NCBI RefSeq assembly: GCF_900290195.1
Contig: NZ_OLMF01000004.1
Location: forward strand, 733,501 to 797,500
DNA: 64,000 nt
DNA from: Anaerococcus marasmi
GTDB taxonomy: Bacteria; Bacillota; Clostridia; Tissierellales; Peptoniphilaceae
Reading direction: 5' to 3'
A model generated the notes under the pieces. The model did not search any database. It was not told the DNA's origin and saw only the letters and a program-made list of their open reading frames with translations. Below are positions 62,018 through 64,000 of this stretch, one piece after another (positions within the stretch are counted from its first letter, which is position 1; each line of letters starts with the position of its first letter). Both the position numbers and the translations under genes were made by a program.

Positions 62018-63553
62018 TTAATCATAATTATTTCTATTATTTCGTCTTTCAATATAGGAATTTATTAAATTTATAAACTCTGGTATTTTAAATAAATATA
62101 TTCCAACCAGATATATAACTCCAGCAACGAGTACAGAAACAAATAAGCTTATAGTGCTGTTATATGCTATTGTCATATAATCAAACAGCATTTTTGCAAT
62201 ATAAGAAATAGTCACTGATAATAATAGTATTTCAATCAAAGACTTAGTTGCAGCATTATTTCTAGGCTTACCTATCTTTTTATAAAATGCCAATAATAAT
62301 AATATCGAACCTATTATCGTTGAAATACTTGTTGATATCGCTAATCCATTCAATCCAATTTTTTTTGCTAAAAAGTAATTTAAAATCAAATTTAATAATT
62401 GCTGTATTAAAATTACAACCAGAGGCGTTTTTGAATCACCTAGTGAATAAAATGCATTTGATATCAATTTGATAAGCGAAGAAAATATTATAAATGGTGC
62501 ATAACAAACAAGTAAGGAAGCTACTATAACCGTATCTGAACCTGAAAATGCACTTCTTTCAAATGCCAAACTTATTATAGGTTGTGATAGCATCATCATT
62601 CCTAAAGTAAATGGAACCACTAATAGCATGGCAAAAATAATAGCAGAGCTAGTCATTTTTCTTAAATTTATTATATCACCCTTCTGACCTGCAGAAGCTA
62701 TATCTGGAAATGTTACAGTTGTTACAGATAGAGTTACTACTGACATGATAAAATTAAGCATTGTCTTTGCATAAAATATTTTCGATATACTCGATACTCC
62801 AAAAAAAGCAGACGCCATAGAATTATCTACAATAATAGATATTTGATCAGCAGCTGTCGATATTATAATTGGTATTACAATTCCCATAAGCTGTTTTATA
62901 TAATAGTTATTAAAATTTATCTCATTATTATATACAAATCCTAATTTTTTTGCAGCAAATGGAAACCTAATGAATTGAAAAATGAATGCAAGTAAAGCTC
63001 CAATTATTAATATATACGGATTCGAGAAAATCGCAGACAGTATTGTTGCAGTTATAATGAAAATATTTAGAATAATCCCTGATATTGCGGGATCTATAAA
63101 GTTACCTTTTATATTGAGGTACCCTCTTGTAACTGAAGCATATAGGAGTGCAAATATAGATATAATGATTATCCTAGTGTAGTTAACTGATATCCTTAAA
63201 TTATCACCATCTAAATCAGGAGATAAAACTAAATTAATAGATTTTGCAAAAATAAAAACTAATAAAAATATTATAGCTCCATAAATCATTAATATATTAA
63301 TGAGATTCGAAGTAAACTTAGACGCTTCATCGTGACCCTTGTCATTATTAATTCTATTATAAATAGGTATATATCCAGAAACAATACCAGTAGCTACAAC
63401 TCCAGTAAGCATTGTTGGAATTGTAGTAGCAGTAGTATAAATTGACTTGAGCTCCCCAGCTCCAATATAAGCAGCCATTACAGACTCTCTAACAAATCCT
63501 AATATTTTTGATAAAATTGTAATTAACATCAATACAATTGTCGTTTGTCCCAT
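62018..63553 (-). CDS. MurJ/MviN-like lipid-linked oligosaccharide flippase
   Basis: A 511-residue membrane protein with about 14 hydrophobic segments and the MurJ-type start MGQTTIVLMLITILSKILGFVRESVMAAYIGAG. Further family motifs are TRGYLNIKGNF and NAFYSLGDSKTPLVV. Within a capsule locus it probably flips the polysaccharide repeat unit instead of lipid II, taking the place of Wzx. A second copy lies just upstream, cut by the window edge. Confidence 0.85.
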   Translation of the reverse strand: MGQTTIVLMLITILSKILGFVRESVMAAYIGAGELKSIYTTATTIPTMLTGVVATGIVSGYIPIYNRINNDKGHDEASKFTSNLINILMIYGAIIFLLVFIFAKSINLVLSPDLDGDNLRISVNYTRIIIISIFALLYASVTRGYLNIKGNFIDPAISGIILNIFIITATILSAIFSNPYILIIGALLAFIFQFIRFPFAAKKLGFVYNNEINFNNYYIKQLMGIVIPIIISTAADQISIIVDNSMASAFFGVSSISKIFYAKTMLNFIMSVVTLSVTTVTFPDIASAGQKGDIINLRKMTSSAIIFAMLLVVPFTLGMMMLSQPIISLAFERSAFSGSDTVIVASLLVCYAPFIIFSSLIKLISNAFYSLGDSKTPLVVILIQQLLNLILNYFLAKKIGLNGLAISTSISTIIGSILLLLAFYKKIGKPRNNAATKSLIEILLLSVTISYIAKMLFDYMTIAYNSTISLFVSVLVAGVIYLVGIYLFKIPEFINLINSYIERRNNRNNYD

Positions 63554-63678
63554 TTTCTTTCCTTATTCTTATTCTTTTCTATTTTTTTAATTATGTAGTA
63601 AAAATGTTCTAAATGTACTATACTTAGGCTATGATATTTTACAATATATTTCCTATAAAGTTTACTTACTTAAAATAA

Positions 63679-64000
63679 TTATAAATTAATTTCATATAGT
63701 GTCTGCTCGATTATATCAGAAACTGGATTAATCTTTGATTTATACAAAATAAATAAGTATATAATGACTGATAATAATATTGATACAATTAATCCTAATC
63801 CTAGACCTATATATGATTCGAAAAATCCGTAACTAATATTAGCCACAAGTCCCATAAAGATCGCTGCTAGGGTGATTTTTCCTATGGACTTCATATTTCT
63901 TACATCTTTTACTTTACCAAACTTCTTGAAATAAACAAAGATTATTAACAAGCTTCCTACGGCAGTCGACACGGAAGTTGCTATTCCTATACCGTCTAGG
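63679..64000 (-). CDS. C-terminal part of a second MurJ/MviN-like flippase (cut by window edge)
   Basis: The open frame continues to the last base of the window. The visible C-terminus begins LDGIGIATSVSTAVGSLLIIFVYFKKFGK, which aligns with LNGLAISTSISTIIGSILLLLAFYKKIGK of the neighbouring flippase. It ends PVSDIIEQTLYEINL. The two are tandem paralogues about 125 bp apart. The N-terminal three-quarters lie outside the window. Confidence 0.75.
   Translation of the reverse strand, partial: LDGIGIATSVSTAVGSLLIIFVYFKKFGKVKDVRNMKSIGKITLAAIFMGLVANISYGFFESYIGLGLGLIVSILLSVIIYLFILYKSKINPVSDIIEQTLYEINL

Overview
The window is low-GC DNA of Firmicutes type. Gene content and order suggest an anaerobic, amino-acid-fermenting coccus of the Peptoniphilaceae (Tissierellia; Anaerococcus-like). 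Supporting signs are pyruvate phosphate dikinase with its regulator, an L-cysteine/L-serine desulfidase, pyroglutamyl peptidase with DUF969/DUF979, T-box leaders, an hpf-secA-prfB cluster and strong AGGAGG ribosome sites. The genus is an inference; no 16S gene is present.

Layout. 1-2.5 kb: polyamine ABC transporter potABC (potC cut by the window edge). 2.7-5.2 kb: amino-acid symporter plus cysteine desulfidase. 5.2-11.4 kb: L-lactate dehydrogenase, a small Cys protein, an alpha/beta hydrolase, a group IIC-type intron that looks internally deleted, and the pcp-DUF979-DUF969 operon. 11.5-19.6 kb: rhodanese, a GC-rich palindromic element, valS-methyltransferase-csp under a valine T-box, and the PPDK regulator with ppdK. 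20.5-23.5 kb: a zinc-type metal export operon (SmtB-like ArsR, a stand-alone HMA protein, a P1B ATPase) next to a secreted His/Cys/Met-rich protein. 24.9-29.5 kb: aldehyde dehydrogenase and two tandem sodium:neurotransmitter-type symporters. 31.1-39.5 kb: trpS, prfB (programmed frameshift), secA, an IS110-family element, and hpf. 39.6-46.4 kb: S9 peptidase, YihY, 5-formyl-THF cyclo-ligase, and a Met T-box controlling a MetE-like protein and a cyclase-family hydrolase. 47.3-48.8 kb: an XRE HTH fused to a nucleotide-sugar dehydrogenase. 49.5-52.8 kb: a compact cassette of DUF2922, DUF1659, a Pal-like phage amidase, a YvrJ holin-like peptide, a small sigma factor and a ComK-like regulator. 52.8-64 kb: a capsule locus on the minus strand with a complete UDP-L-FucNAc pathway (CapE/F/G types), Wzy, three glycosyltransferases, an initiating phosphoglycosyltransferase and two MurJ-type flippases.

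Two things stand out. First, the 49.5-52.8 kb cassette: two 36-bp sites with identical -35-like and -10-like blocks and identical spacing precede its two minus-strand operons. This suggests that the adjacent sigma factor drives a dedicated lysis or surface regulon, with a ComK homologue beside it. Second, about a tenth of the window is non-coding mosaic repeat. At least 15 copies of a ~150-180 bp unit, many with ~40 bp terminal inverted repeats, alternate with hairpin-forming modules whose stems change in a compensatory way. Rarer structured elements (one in three copies, one multi-branched singleton) are embedded among them. The IS110 element sits at the centre of a palindrome inside one of these arrays.
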